The notes under the pieces: generated by a model
Told to the model about the DNA's origin: nothing
Seen by the model: the letters and a program-made list of their open reading frames with translations, nothing else
Database searches by the model: none
In this document: one piece after another, positions 27,479 to 36,092 of the stretch
Numbering within the stretch: the stretch's first letter is position 1
Layout of the letters: the number at the start of each line of letters is the position of its first letter
Position numbers and translations under genes: made by a program
From: Desulfobacterales bacterium
GTDB taxonomy: Bacteria; Desulfobacterota; Desulfobacteria; Desulfobacterales; JAHDSC01
Assembly: GCA_016931455.1 (NCBI GenBank)
Contig: JAFGES010000054.1
Location: 1 to 64,000 of the forward strand
Length of the DNA stretch: 64,000 bases
Direction: 5' to 3'

Positions 27479-28651
27479 ATGAAAATTATCTATTACTGCC
27501 AGTATGTCCTGGGAGTCGGACATTTTTTCAGGAGCCTTGAAATTTGCCGTCAACTTTCAGAGCATGAGGTTATTCTGGTCACAGGAGGCACCCCGATTGA
27601 CGTGGTTTTGCCGGCGCATGTTCGCCAATTCCATCTACCCGAAATTATGATGGATCACAACTTCGATCACCTACTATCCAAAGATAGCGAACAATCGCTT
27701 AACCATATTAAAATACTGCGCCGAAAATACCTTTACAACCTTGTTCAACAAGAAAAGCCGGATATCATCTTTATAGAACTTTATCCCTTCGGACGAAAAG
27801 CGTTTCGTTTTGAGCTCGATCCGATCTTAAAAGCAATTCGAAATAAAATTTTACCATCAAGTCGCGTGATTTGCAGTTTGCGGGATATACTGGTGGAAAA
27901 AAATAACCCTGATTCATATGAAACGCGTGTCATAGAGACTCTTAATCGTTATTTTGATGCTCTCCTGATTCATTCCGATCCTGAACTGATCAAATTAGAC
28001 GAAACTTTCTCAAAGACCAAAGAGATTTCAATTCCAATCGCTTATACCGGCTTCGTAACGCCAAAACCTCTACCGAATACCCGCCGAAAGCTACGGCAAG
28101 AGTTGGGCCTTGAATTAAATGCATTTTTAATCCTTGCAAGTGCCGGTGGAGGCAATGTCGGCGCATCACTACTGGAAAATGTAATAAATGCTTTTCAGTT
28201 TATTGAAAAAGAAAATCCATTCTACCTAATTGTTTTTACAGGCCCTTTCATGAGCGAAGAAAAATTTAATCATCTTAATAAATTTTCAAACAACCAGGTT
28301 CGGATTCATCGTTTTACTTCGGATTTCGTTTCATATCTGGCGGCTGCAGACCTCTCGATAAGCATGGCAGGTTACAACACTTGCCTAAATATTTTGGCCG
28401 CAAGGGTTCCGGCTTTGGTATGGCCTTTTTCTCAAAACCGTGAGCAAAAATTCCGAGCTGAAAAGCTCGCCCAAATGGGCGCACTTCAAATATTGGAAGA
28501 TAAGGATCTAAAACCCTTCAGGCTTGCAGCTGTTATAAACCAAGTGATGTCCCGACGGTTTCAGCCCTCGAAACGAATTGACCTAAATGGTTCGATCAAT
28601 ACGGCAAAATGGCTTAAAAGATGGATGCACAATATTGGGAACAAATCATGA
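27479..28651 (+). CDS. MurG/GT28-like glycosyltransferase, paralogue of 23209-24408
   Basis: A 390-residue GT-B-like protein with the same architecture as the gene at 23209: YYCQYVLGVGHFFRSLEICR near residue 5, an IFIELYPFGRKAFRFELDP stretch in the first half, and ASAGGGNVGASLLENVI then SMAGYNTCLNILA and ALVWPFSQNREQKFRAEKL in the second half, the nucleotide-sugar-binding region. The two differ enough in the middle to act on different acceptors. Its stop overlaps the next gene's start (ATGA). Confidence 0.75.
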   Translation: MKIIYYCQYVLGVGHFFRSLEICRQLSEHEVILVTGGTPIDVVLPAHVRQFHLPEIMMDHNFDHLLSKDSEQSLNHIKILRRKYLYNLVQQEKPDIIFIELYPFGRKAFRFELDPILKAIRNKILPSSRVICSLRDILVEKNNPDSYETRVIETLNRYFDALLIHSDPELIKLDETFSKTKEISIPIAYTGFVTPKPLPNTRRKLRQELGLELNAFLILASAGGGNVGASLLENVINAFQFIEKENPFYLIVFTGPFMSEEKFNHLNKFSNNQVRIHRFTSDFVSYLAAADLSISMAGYNTCLNILAARVPALVWPFSQNREQKFRAEKLAQMGALQILEDKDLKPFRLAAVINQVMSRRFQPSKRIDLNGSINTAKWLKRWMHNIGNKS

Positions 28652-29448
28652 ATGACACCTCTGCATCGATATGGCACCACCTTCCCTCTGATCTCGTTTC
28701 AAGGATAGAAACATGCGTCGATGCAGCGTGCGGCCGATTAAGTACAAAAAATCCTGTAAGTATTTTTTTTCGTGCTGATGATATTGCCGTTCCGGGAAAG
28801 AATTTTTTTCAACTTATTGAGTTGTTTATAAGCTACCGAATTCCACTTTCCTTAGCAGTCGTACCGGCATGGATCACGAAAATTCGCTGGCAAACGATTA
28901 AACAATCGGCAAACAAAGCCCCGAAACTCTGGTGTTGGCATCAACACGGTTGGCGGCATATGAACCATGAATCTAAAGGCAAAAAGCAAGAATTTGGGCC
29001 GGGGCGGTCAATTGATCGAATTAGAAAAGATCTTCTGTACGGGCGAAAGCGCCTTGAAATGGTTCTGGGTAATGCTTTTTATCCGGTCTTCACGCCACCG
29101 TGGAATCGTTGTGATCACAATACGCTTGAACTTTTAAAAAAGTTCAAATACCGGGCCGTCTCTCGCAGCCAATACAGCAAGCCGTTACCCCCGAATGGAT
29201 TGCCGGATTTTTCCGTAAATGTTGATTTGCATACCTGCAAGGAAACGAATCCAATCGAAGCTTGGAATCATCTCTTTAAAGAACTGTTTCAGTCGCTATC
29301 CAGCGGCTTCTGTGGAATCATGCTTCATCATCAGCGTATGAATGAGCCTGCATTCATTTTCCTCGAACTTCTTTTAAGAGCCTTAATAAAAGAAAAATAT
29401 TTTCGTCTTGTCAGTTTGAAGGATCTATCCGAAAATAGAAAAACATAA
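28648..29448 (+). CDS. Polysaccharide deacetylase-like protein
   Basis: A 266-residue protein with NodB-type motifs: FFRADDIAVPG (motif 1 aspartates), WHQHGWRHMNHE (motif 2, H-x3-H metal ligands), and FTPPWNRCDHNTLELL (motif 3). It may remove acetyl groups from a glycan. No signal peptide is seen, so it would act in the cytoplasm on a lipid-linked precursor, unless exported by a cryptic route. It starts at the ATG 28648 that overlaps the upstream stop; the frame is open 27 bp further back. It ends the cluster. Confidence 0.78.
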   Translation: MNDTSASIWHHLPSDLVSRIETCVDAACGRLSTKNPVSIFFRADDIAVPGKNFFQLIELFISYRIPLSLAVVPAWITKIRWQTIKQSANKAPKLWCWHQHGWRHMNHESKGKKQEFGPGRSIDRIRKDLLYGRKRLEMVLGNAFYPVFTPPWNRCDHNTLELLKKFKYRAVSRSQYSKPLPPNGLPDFSVNVDLHTCKETNPIEAWNHLFKELFQSLSSGFCGIMLHHQRMNEPAFIFLELLLRALIKEKYFRLVSLKDLSENRKT

Positions 29449-29655
29449 TTTGACCGCAATTGCCTTCTTAAAAAATTTATGATATTATTTTTATAAATTT
29501 CAAATGAACGAATACCTTTCAATTAAAACAAAACCAGATATCTAAACTGTTTTCTTACCATTATAAAAATATAGAAGTAAGCCATTAGCCGTTTGTTTTT
29601 AAGCAGTGCAATTGCCTTTTCATATGTTGAAAGTTTTGTGGGAAAAATTTTGGCT
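29449..29655. other. Gap between the glycan island and the permease cluster
   Basis: About 207 bp. It contains an AT-only inverted repeat, AAATTTAT (29473-29480) and ATAAATTT (29493-29500), of low significance. A TTG-started extension of the next gene into this gap is possible from 29593, but no ribosome site supports it. Confidence 0.35.
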
Positions 29656-30351
29656 ATGAAACAAAACTATATTCATGTCCCATCAGTGAAAACGCCTCAG
29701 ATAGACCGCCAGGTCGTTCTTCCTTTTTTGAAATCATTGGAAATTTCTTTCAAAAACCTTCAGGTTCGTTTTTTTCGCTCTCTAATCACTACGATGAGCC
29801 TCGTGTTGGCTGTTTCTTTTCTCAGTTTTGTTAATGTAAGTACGGATGTGGCCAATAGCCTCCTGAATACGCACGACATTTCTATCCGCCAAGCATTAAT
29901 CCGTTCCGGTTACGATGTGAGTCCGGAGGATACGAGTGTCGGTAGCAGTCCCAAACAACGCTGGATTGTAATTCTATCTCTCCTGGTCTGCGTCGTCGGA
30001 ATTGTCAATGCTCAACTGATGGCCGTAACCGAACGTTTTCGGGAAATCGGAACCATGAAATGTCTGGGTGCGTTAGATCGTTTCATTCTTAGGTTATTTC
30101 TCATTGAAGCGGGTATGCAAGGCCTTGCCGGTGCGAGTATCGGCGCTTTCGCCGGTGGGTTCTTTTCGCTTTTGAATGCGTTTCTTAGCTTCGGACCAAT
30201 AGCCATTGCCACTGTCGCTTGGAAAGAAATCGCACTGTCCGTATTTCTGGCTATCGTTATTGGATGTTCATTGAGTCTGTTGGGAGTTCTTTATCCCGCT
30301 ATTCTGGCCGCAAAAATGCAGCCGGTGGAAGCGATGCGAGCGGAATATTAA
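29656..30351 (+). CDS. Minimal FtsX-type ABC permease
   Basis: A 231-residue membrane protein. One membrane segment (about residues 42-60 from the ATG), a short extracytoplasmic stretch of about 55 residues, and then three membrane segments with the FtsX signature: IVNAQLMAVTERFREIGTMK, CLGALDRFILRLFLIEAG, and a last segment ending YPAILAAKMQPVEAMRAE. It lacks the large periplasmic MacB domain (about 200 residues) of usual FtsX/LolC-type permeases. It is followed 44 bp later by its probable ATPase. The ATG at 29656 is chosen over a TTG at 29593. Confidence 0.8.
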   Translation: MKQNYIHVPSVKTPQIDRQVVLPFLKSLEISFKNLQVRFFRSLITTMSLVLAVSFLSFVNVSTDVANSLLNTHDISIRQALIRSGYDVSPEDTSVGSSPKQRWIVILSLLVCVVGIVNAQLMAVTERFREIGTMKCLGALDRFILRLFLIEAGMQGLAGASIGAFAGGFFSLLNAFLSFGPIAIATVAWKEIALSVFLAIVIGCSLSLLGVLYPAILAAKMQPVEAMRAEY

Positions 30352-30395
30352 GTTCGGTTGTAAGATACTAAAAATAAAATTTCGGGTGAACACGC

Positions 30396-31133
30396 ATGCC
30401 ATTCACACGTAAAATTGTTCGCGTTTCAAAGGTAACAAAAACATTTCAATTAGGAAAAGTCGAAGTACAGGCTTTAAAGGGTGTTGATCTTGAAATTGCC
30501 GCCGGCAATTACATTTCGATTATGGGGCCGTCCGGCTCCGGTAAAAGCACACTTTTCAACATGATCGGCGGCCTTGACAAACCGACTTCAGGTAAAGTTT
30601 TTATAGACGAAGTGGATATTGCACAGCTTGATGCTTATGAACTCGCCTGGCTACGGTGTCGAAAAATCGGCTATATTTTCCAAACCTTTAATATTATCCA
30701 AGTTATGACTGCCTTAGAAAATGTTACCCTCCCCATGATCTTTGCGGGTATGAGCAATGACGCAGCCGTCGAAAAAGGAATTCAGCTCCTGAAACTGGTA
30801 GGACTGGGAGACCGCTTCCAACACAAACCCTTTGAACTCTCAGGTGGACAGCAGCAACGGGTTGCCGTGGCCCGTGCCCTCGCAAATGATCCGGCGATTA
30901 TTCTAGCTGATGAACCGACGGGCAATTTAGATCTAACAACAGGGGCAGAAATTATCACTTTGTTAAAGCGTTTGAGCCAAGAAAGACAAGTCACCGTAAT
31001 TTCGGCGACCCATGATATCAAAATGTTAAACGTTTCCGATCAAGTCGTTTGGATTCGTGACGGCCGTATCGAAAAAATCGAGGACCGGGAGGAACTCTCC
31101 ATATCCGTCGGGCAGGTAGATATCAAAGGGTAA
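30396..31133 (+). CDS. ABC transporter ATP-binding protein, LolD/MacB type
   Basis: A 245-residue ATPase of the MacB/LolD/FtsE class: Walker [10 protein letters not shown], the Q-loop [20 protein letters not shown], signature [15 protein letters not shown], and Walker [13 protein letters not shown], with the class-typical GNLD ending. It should drive the FtsX-type permeases encoded on both sides, which would use its ATP cycle to move a substrate or protein across the periplasm. No MacA-like adaptor is encoded near. Confidence 0.92.
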   Translation: MPFTRKIVRVSKVTKTFQLGKVEVQALKGVDLEIAAGNYISIMGPSGSGKSTLFNMIGGLDKPTSGKVFIDEVDIAQLDAYELAWLRCRKIGYIFQTFNIIQVMTALENVTLPMIFAGMSNDAAVEKGIQLLKLVGLGDRFQHKPFELSGGQQQRVAVARALANDPAIILADEPTGNLDLTTGAEIITLLKRLSQERQVTVISATHDIKMLNVSDQVVWIRDGRIEKIEDREELSISVGQVDIKG

Positions 31134-31184
31134 ACCGATGTAAATTTCGATACAATCAGGCAATGCCGGCTGGGAAAGTAAATC

Positions 31185-34100
31185 ATGTCAATCTTTTTCA
31201 TTTCAAATTTTAAAAGAAAAAAATATATGGTTTTCCATCACAGCCATAGAACAGCAAACACGTTACTGGGGTTTATCCTTTTTTTCTTTTCAACTCTTCT
31301 GCTGAATTTTCCAATTATCGCCAAAGCCCAAAATACGCCTGAACATCATCTTATGGATGTTATCGAGGCTCTGACCGCCATGGGCGACAGGAGCAGCGGC
31401 ACTGCCGGTTGTGAAGCAGCTGCGGTTTATATTAAAAAAAAGTTTTCCCAATTGGGGATTGATCAGATCGGGTCGCATCGCTTTTCAATACCCGTGATTC
31501 GAAATAGCGAAAGTTGCCTTTATTTGCCTGAACGTGATCTCACATTACCCCTATGCCCGATGATGCTTAATGCAATTTCGCCGGAAACCATTGCACCCGA
31601 GGGGCTGGAAGGCCCACTTTTATACGTTAGTTCAGGTGAACTCTACCAATTTAATGGTAAAATCATTAAAGGGGCGATTATCCTGATGGATATCGAGTCG
31701 GGTAAAAATTGGCTCAATGCAGTAAATCTTGGTGCAAAGGCTTTGATATATGTGGATCGGGGCCTGACACCGAAAACTTATTTTGAAGAAAAATTCGAAC
31801 TTTCCCCGATTCAGTTTCCCCGATTCTGGCTCCCTTATGCTCATCTTAAAAAAATATTCGACAACTTCGAGAATGCGCCCCAGGGTCTTGTCACTTCTCG
31901 TATCCGGCTGAATTCCAAAATGTCATGGCAAATAGCCCCGTGTGAAAATATCTATGGTCTGATTCCTGGAAACGATCCGCGTCTACAAGAGGAGTTGGTA
32001 TTGGTTGAAGCATTTTATGACAGCACTGCAATGGTTTTGGGGCATTCACCCGGTGCCGACGAGGCATGCAGCGCAGCAACCCTTTTGGAGGTAGCCCGCT
32101 ATCTCAAAAAAAATCCTCCGGCCAGATCGGTTTTGTTAGTGGCCACTAGCGGTCACGCCCAAACGCTATCAGGGATGCGAGAGTTGATTTGGAGTCTGAG
32201 CACAAATGCCAAAGAACTGAGAAAGATGCAAACCTTATTCAAGGAAAGGGCGCAGAAATGCCGCAACTATATTAAAGCGTTAGAAAACGCCTCTTTTTCG
32301 GATCCAGAAGAAAATGCATCCAATATTTTGTTACAGGAGGCTGTGGACGATCGCATCAAAACGGAATTAGATAAAATTTCACGTCAGTTGATGTTTTTAC
32401 GACTTCAACAAGAAAATGCATCGGATCCGGCAATCATTGATCAGCTGGCTCATCGCCGCCTTTTGTTAACACGTTTTGGTTGGCGCGCCACCCGTGATCC
32501 ATTTACTCAGGAAGAACTCCGGATATTAAGTGAAATCATTCCGCAGGCTATAAATGATCAGAAAACCATTCTTAGTGACGTCGAAAATCAACTCAAGACG
32601 CTCAAAAGCGCACGCAATTTTCGAGCGCTTGTAAAGTCGATGGAACTGACGGCAGTTGTTTCACTGCATCTTTCCAGTCATGGCGATGGAATTGGTGCTT
32701 TTAATCAGGGATGGTTGTATCCTTTGAAAACTGAAATCAACAGGGTAGAGGCTTATAGCATGTTGGCAGAAGTTCTGCGCAATTCAGCCCAAAACACACA
32801 TCAAGCCGATGGAAGTCACTTCTTGTTTTGCGACACCCTCCGTCCGAGTCGTCTGCATCCTTGGCAGAGTTATTTTATCGACCGCCCGGCTTTAGGCGGA
32901 GAAGTGAGCGCTCTGGCTGGATATTTAGGTATCAGCCTGGTGACGGTTAATGACGCAAGGCCCATGTGGGGAACTCCTTATGATTTACCTGAAAAGGTAG
33001 ATAGAGAACAAACTTCAAAGCAAACCATCATAGTATGCAATCTAATAAATTCTTTGGCGCAAGTATCAAAACTGCATACCGGTAATCTACCCGGAAATGG
33101 ATTTGCAACCATAACCGGGCGAGCCAAATTTCTGCGTCACGGTGAACTTTTTGCCGACCAGGCCGCTCCCGGAACGATGATTTTAGCCTATCAGGGGACG
33201 GGTCGCTATCATGCAATGGTTGATTCGTTGGGCCTTTTTCGTATCAAGGGCGTGGCGGACAAAAAACACGTTTTGGACAAGGTCATTATTGAGGGTTATC
33301 GTTTTGACCCGTCCAACGGATCGGTGATTTGGGCAATTGACAAAAAACAAACCGGCAAACCCGCATACCGACTCAAAATGCAGCGCAGAACGATGGAAAC
33401 GGATCTGGTGATGTTCGCCTGCAAACAAACAACGCTTTTCAATTTACTGGAACCGAGAAGTTTTCGCTACATGACTAAAATTGAACTTCTTGATGCCCGT
33501 CGCGAGGCCGAACCCTTGCGTTTTTGGTACAGCCGAATAGACACGCGTGCATCAATCATCAGTTCGATTTACTTGGAACCTGGAACACCTCTTAAAATGA
33601 CACTTTCCGATACCGTCCTTCATAAAAAAATGATTCTTACCAACGCTGAAGAAGAACGTCCGGAAGGAATCGGCTACCGGGTAGATGATTATCCCACTAT
33701 TGATTATACGGAATTTAAGGTCGCTCGCGACATGTGGATGTTGCTTGCGCCCCGGATCACCAATCTTGAGGACCATGGAATTTTTAATACGAAAATTCGC
33801 AACCTTCAGCAGGAAGGGGTAGAAGCATTAAAACAGGCTAAACACGCGCTGGAGGAAAAATTATATGATCAGTTCACTGAAGCTGCTAGAAGATCCTGGG
33901 CTTTGGCAAGTCGAGTCTATGATGATGTGCAAAAAACTCAAAAGGATGTCCTGTTCGGCGTGCTTTTTTACATCGCTCTTTTTGTCCCATTTGCATTCTG
34001 TTTAGAACGTTTGCTCTTTTCATATACGGATATTCACAAACGAATTATTGCTTTCTGCGCAATTCTCATTCTACTGATTGCACTCATTTACAAAATTCAT

Positions 34101-36092
34101 CCTGCATTTCAGCTAGCTTACAGTCCAATGGTGGTTATCCTTGCTTTCTTTATTATCGGTCTATCGCTAATGGTAACTCTGATTATTTTTTTCCGTTTCG
34201 AAGAGGAAATGATTTTACTCCAACGACGGGCAAAACATATGCAGGCGGCGGAAATTAGCCGTTGGAAAGCTTTTGTAGCAGCCTTCTTTTTAGGTGTGAG
34301 CAACTTGCGAAGACGTCGTCTGAGGACGATTCTAACCTGTCTAACGTTGATCATCCTCACTTTCACCATTATGAGCTTTACGACGGTTAAAACCATGCGC
34401 CATCATGGACGTCTATTAGTTGAAAATCGAGCATCCTACCAAGGATTTCTTTTAAAGAACTTTAATTGGCAGGACCTGCCGCCGGAAGCCCTCGGCATAT
34501 TATTCAACGCTTTTGAGGGCAAAGCTATATTATCACCTCGCGTCTGGCTGCAAAATGAAGACAGAACCTGCGCGACTTCAGTGCCCGTAAGATTCAAGAA
34601 CATCGTAAATGAAGCTCAAGGGCTTGTCGGCCTTTCCGCCCATGAGGTCGATGTTACGCAACTCAACAAAATTCTTGTGGGGGGAAGGTGGTTTCAAGAA
34701 GAGGAACTGTTTTCGGTTTTACTGCCGGATCGAATGGCCGTTTATCTGGGGATTGATCCCAAGCAACCACAAGGCCATGTTGTTTTATTGTGGGGTGTTC
34801 CTTTTGTTGTTGTGGGTACTTTTTCCGGCAAAATGCTTCAAGAACAAGTCGATTTGGACGGCGAACCGATAACACCGGTCACCTTTCCCAGTGAAGTCTC
34901 CATGGAAATCACGGAAGTTGAAATGGAAGCCTTGGAATCGGGTGAAGAGATTCAAATTTATCAAAGCCGATACCAGCACACAGCCGGAGACCTTACATTA
35001 ATCATTCCTTATAAGACTCTTTTGGCGGCAGGGGGCCGACTCAAAGCCGTAGCCATTCGCCCGAATTCCGAGAGCCAAGTCCAAACCATGGCTCAAAACC
35101 TGGTAGACCGATTCGGGCTCACTTTATTCAGCGGTGAACCCAACGGCATCTTTATGTACAATGCAAGCGACACATTGATTTACAGCGGAGTTCCCAATAT
35201 CGTTATTCCGTTGTTTATCTCCATCTTTATCGTTTTAAACACCATGATCGGAAGCGTTTATGAAAGAAAAAGAGAGATCGGAATTTATACATCGGTCGGG
35301 CTGGCACCATCACATGTATCTTTCCTCTTCATAGCGGAAGCGATGGCCTTTGCGGTTTTAAGTGTCGTTCTCGGCTATCTGCTGGCTCAGACAACTGCCC
35401 GCATTTTTGCCGGAACAGTCCTCTGGAAAGGAATTACGGTTAATTATTCATCTCTATCAGGGGTTGCCGCTATGGTTCTTGTCATCGTGGTCGTACTGGT
35501 ATCGGTTATCTATCCATCAAGGGTGGCAGCTCAAATCGCCATCCCGGATGTGAAACGCTCCTGGTCACTTCCAAGTCCTCGGGGCAACATTCTTGAAATT
35601 ACACTTCCCTTTCTGATGAATTATCGGGAGCACCGAAGTGTCGGTGGATTTCTCTTAGCTTACTTTCAAGAGCACCAAAATGTTTCCCATGGAATTTTTT
35701 CAACCGGCGATGTCGGTTTTTCTTTTCAGTGTCTTATATTTCCCAACAATACCCAAATGCAATCCGTAGAGTCCGAAGAAGCTTGCTGTATCGAAGAATG
35801 TGTTTTGATTAATTCAAAGGTGTGGCTAGCCCCCTTTGATTTTGGGATCATGCAGGACGTAGCGATCAGTTTCTGTCCTGCCGCTGAAGAATCCGGATAT
35901 ATGGAAATTAATGTTCGCATCGAACGTAAATCCGGAGAGATAAACGCCTGGAAAAGGATTAATAAATCTTTCCTTTATGAACTTCGAAAACAACTTTTGA
36001 TTTGGCGTTCACTCGATGAATTATCCCATGCCCACTACCACCAAATGATCGATTTTAAACAAGCAAATAATAAGGTCAATTCGGAGCCGTGA
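31185..36092 (+). CDS. Giant fusion protein: PA and M28-peptidase-like domains joined to an FtsX permease
   Basis: A 1635-residue membrane protein. Order: signal or membrane segment (about 25-48); PA-type domain (about 135-200; GPLLYVSSGELYQFNGKIIK); M28-like aminopeptidase fold (about 250-600) with YDS, PGADEACSAATLLEVARYL and ATSGHAQTLSGMREL; a coiled helical insert (340-480); a long extracytoplasmic beta region to about 910; three membrane segments (922-1003); the FtsX permease with LRRRRLRTILTCLTLIIL and YERKREIGIYTSVGL; and a 180-residue C-terminal domain. The M28 metal ligands are poorly kept (FYDS for HYDS; SGHAQ for the EE pair), so catalysis is doubtful. Likely partner of the ATPase upstream. 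Stop overlaps the next start. Confidence 0.7.
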   Translation: MSIFFISNFKRKKYMVFHHSHRTANTLLGFILFFFSTLLLNFPIIAKAQNTPEHHLMDVIEALTAMGDRSSGTAGCEAAAVYIKKKFSQLGIDQIGSHRFSIPVIRNSESCLYLPERDLTLPLCPMMLNAISPETIAPEGLEGPLLYVSSGELYQFNGKIIKGAIILMDIESGKNWLNAVNLGAKALIYVDRGLTPKTYFEEKFELSPIQFPRFWLPYAHLKKIFDNFENAPQGLVTSRIRLNSKMSWQIAPCENIYGLIPGNDPRLQEELVLVEAFYDSTAMVLGHSPGADEACSAATLLEVARYLKKNPPARSVLLVATSGHAQTLSGMRELIWSLSTNAKELRKMQTLFKERAQKCRNYIKALENASFSDPEENASNILLQEAVDDRIKTELDKISRQLMFLRLQQENASDPAIIDQLAHRRLLLTRFGWRATRDPFTQEELRILSEIIPQAINDQKTILSDVENQLKTLKSARNFRALVKSMELTAVVSLHLSSHGDGIGAFNQGWLYPLKTEINRVEAYSMLAEVLRNSAQNTHQADGSHFLFCDTLRPSRLHPWQSYFIDRPALGGEVSALAGYLGISLVTVNDARPMWGTPYDLPEKVDREQTSKQTIIVCNLINSLAQVSKLHTGNLPGNGFATITGRAKFLRHGELFADQAAPGTMILAYQGTGRYHAMVDSLGLFRIKGVADKKHVLDKVIIEGYRFDPSNGSVIWAIDKKQTGKPAYRLKMQRRTMETDLVMFACKQTTLFNLLEPRSFRYMTKIELLDARREAEPLRFWYSRIDTRASIISSIYLEPGTPLKMTLSDTVLHKKMILTNAEEERPEGIGYRVDDYPTIDYTEFKVARDMWMLLAPRITNLEDHGIFNTKIRNLQQEGVEALKQAKHALEEKLYDQFTEAARRSWALASRVYDDVQKTQKDVLFGVLFYIALFVPFAFCLERLLFSYTDIHKRIIAFCAILILLIALIYKIHPAFQLAYSPMVVILAFFIIGLSLMVTLIIFFRFEEEMILLQRRAKHMQAAEISRWKAFVAAFFLGVSNLRRRRLRTILTCLTLIILTFTIMSFTTVKTMRHHGRLLVENRASYQGFLLKNFNWQDLPPEALGILFNAFEGKAILSPRVWLQNEDRTCATSVPVRFKNIVNEAQGLVGLSAHEVDVTQLNKILVGGRWFQEEELFSVLLPDRMAVYLGIDPKQPQGHVVLLWGVPFVVVGTFSGKMLQEQVDLDGEPITPVTFPSEVSMEITEVEMEALESGEEIQIYQSRYQHTAGDLTLIIPYKTLLAAGGRLKAVAIRPNSESQVQTMAQNLVDRFGLTLFSGEPNGIFMYNASDTLIYSGVPNIVIPLFISIFIVLNTMIGSVYERKREIGIYTSVGLAPSHVSFLFIAEAMAFAVLSVVLGYLLAQTTARIFAGTVLWKGITVNYSSLSGVAAMVLVIVVVLVSVIYPSRVAAQIAIPDVKRSWSLPSPRGNILEITLPFLMNYREHRSVGGFLLAYFQEHQNVSHGIFSTGDVGFSFQCLIFPNNTQMQSVESEEACCIEECVLINSKVWLAPFDFGIMQDVAISFCPAAEESGYMEINVRIERKSGEINAWKRINKSFLYELRKQLLIWRSLDELSHAHYHQMIDFKQANNKVNSEP

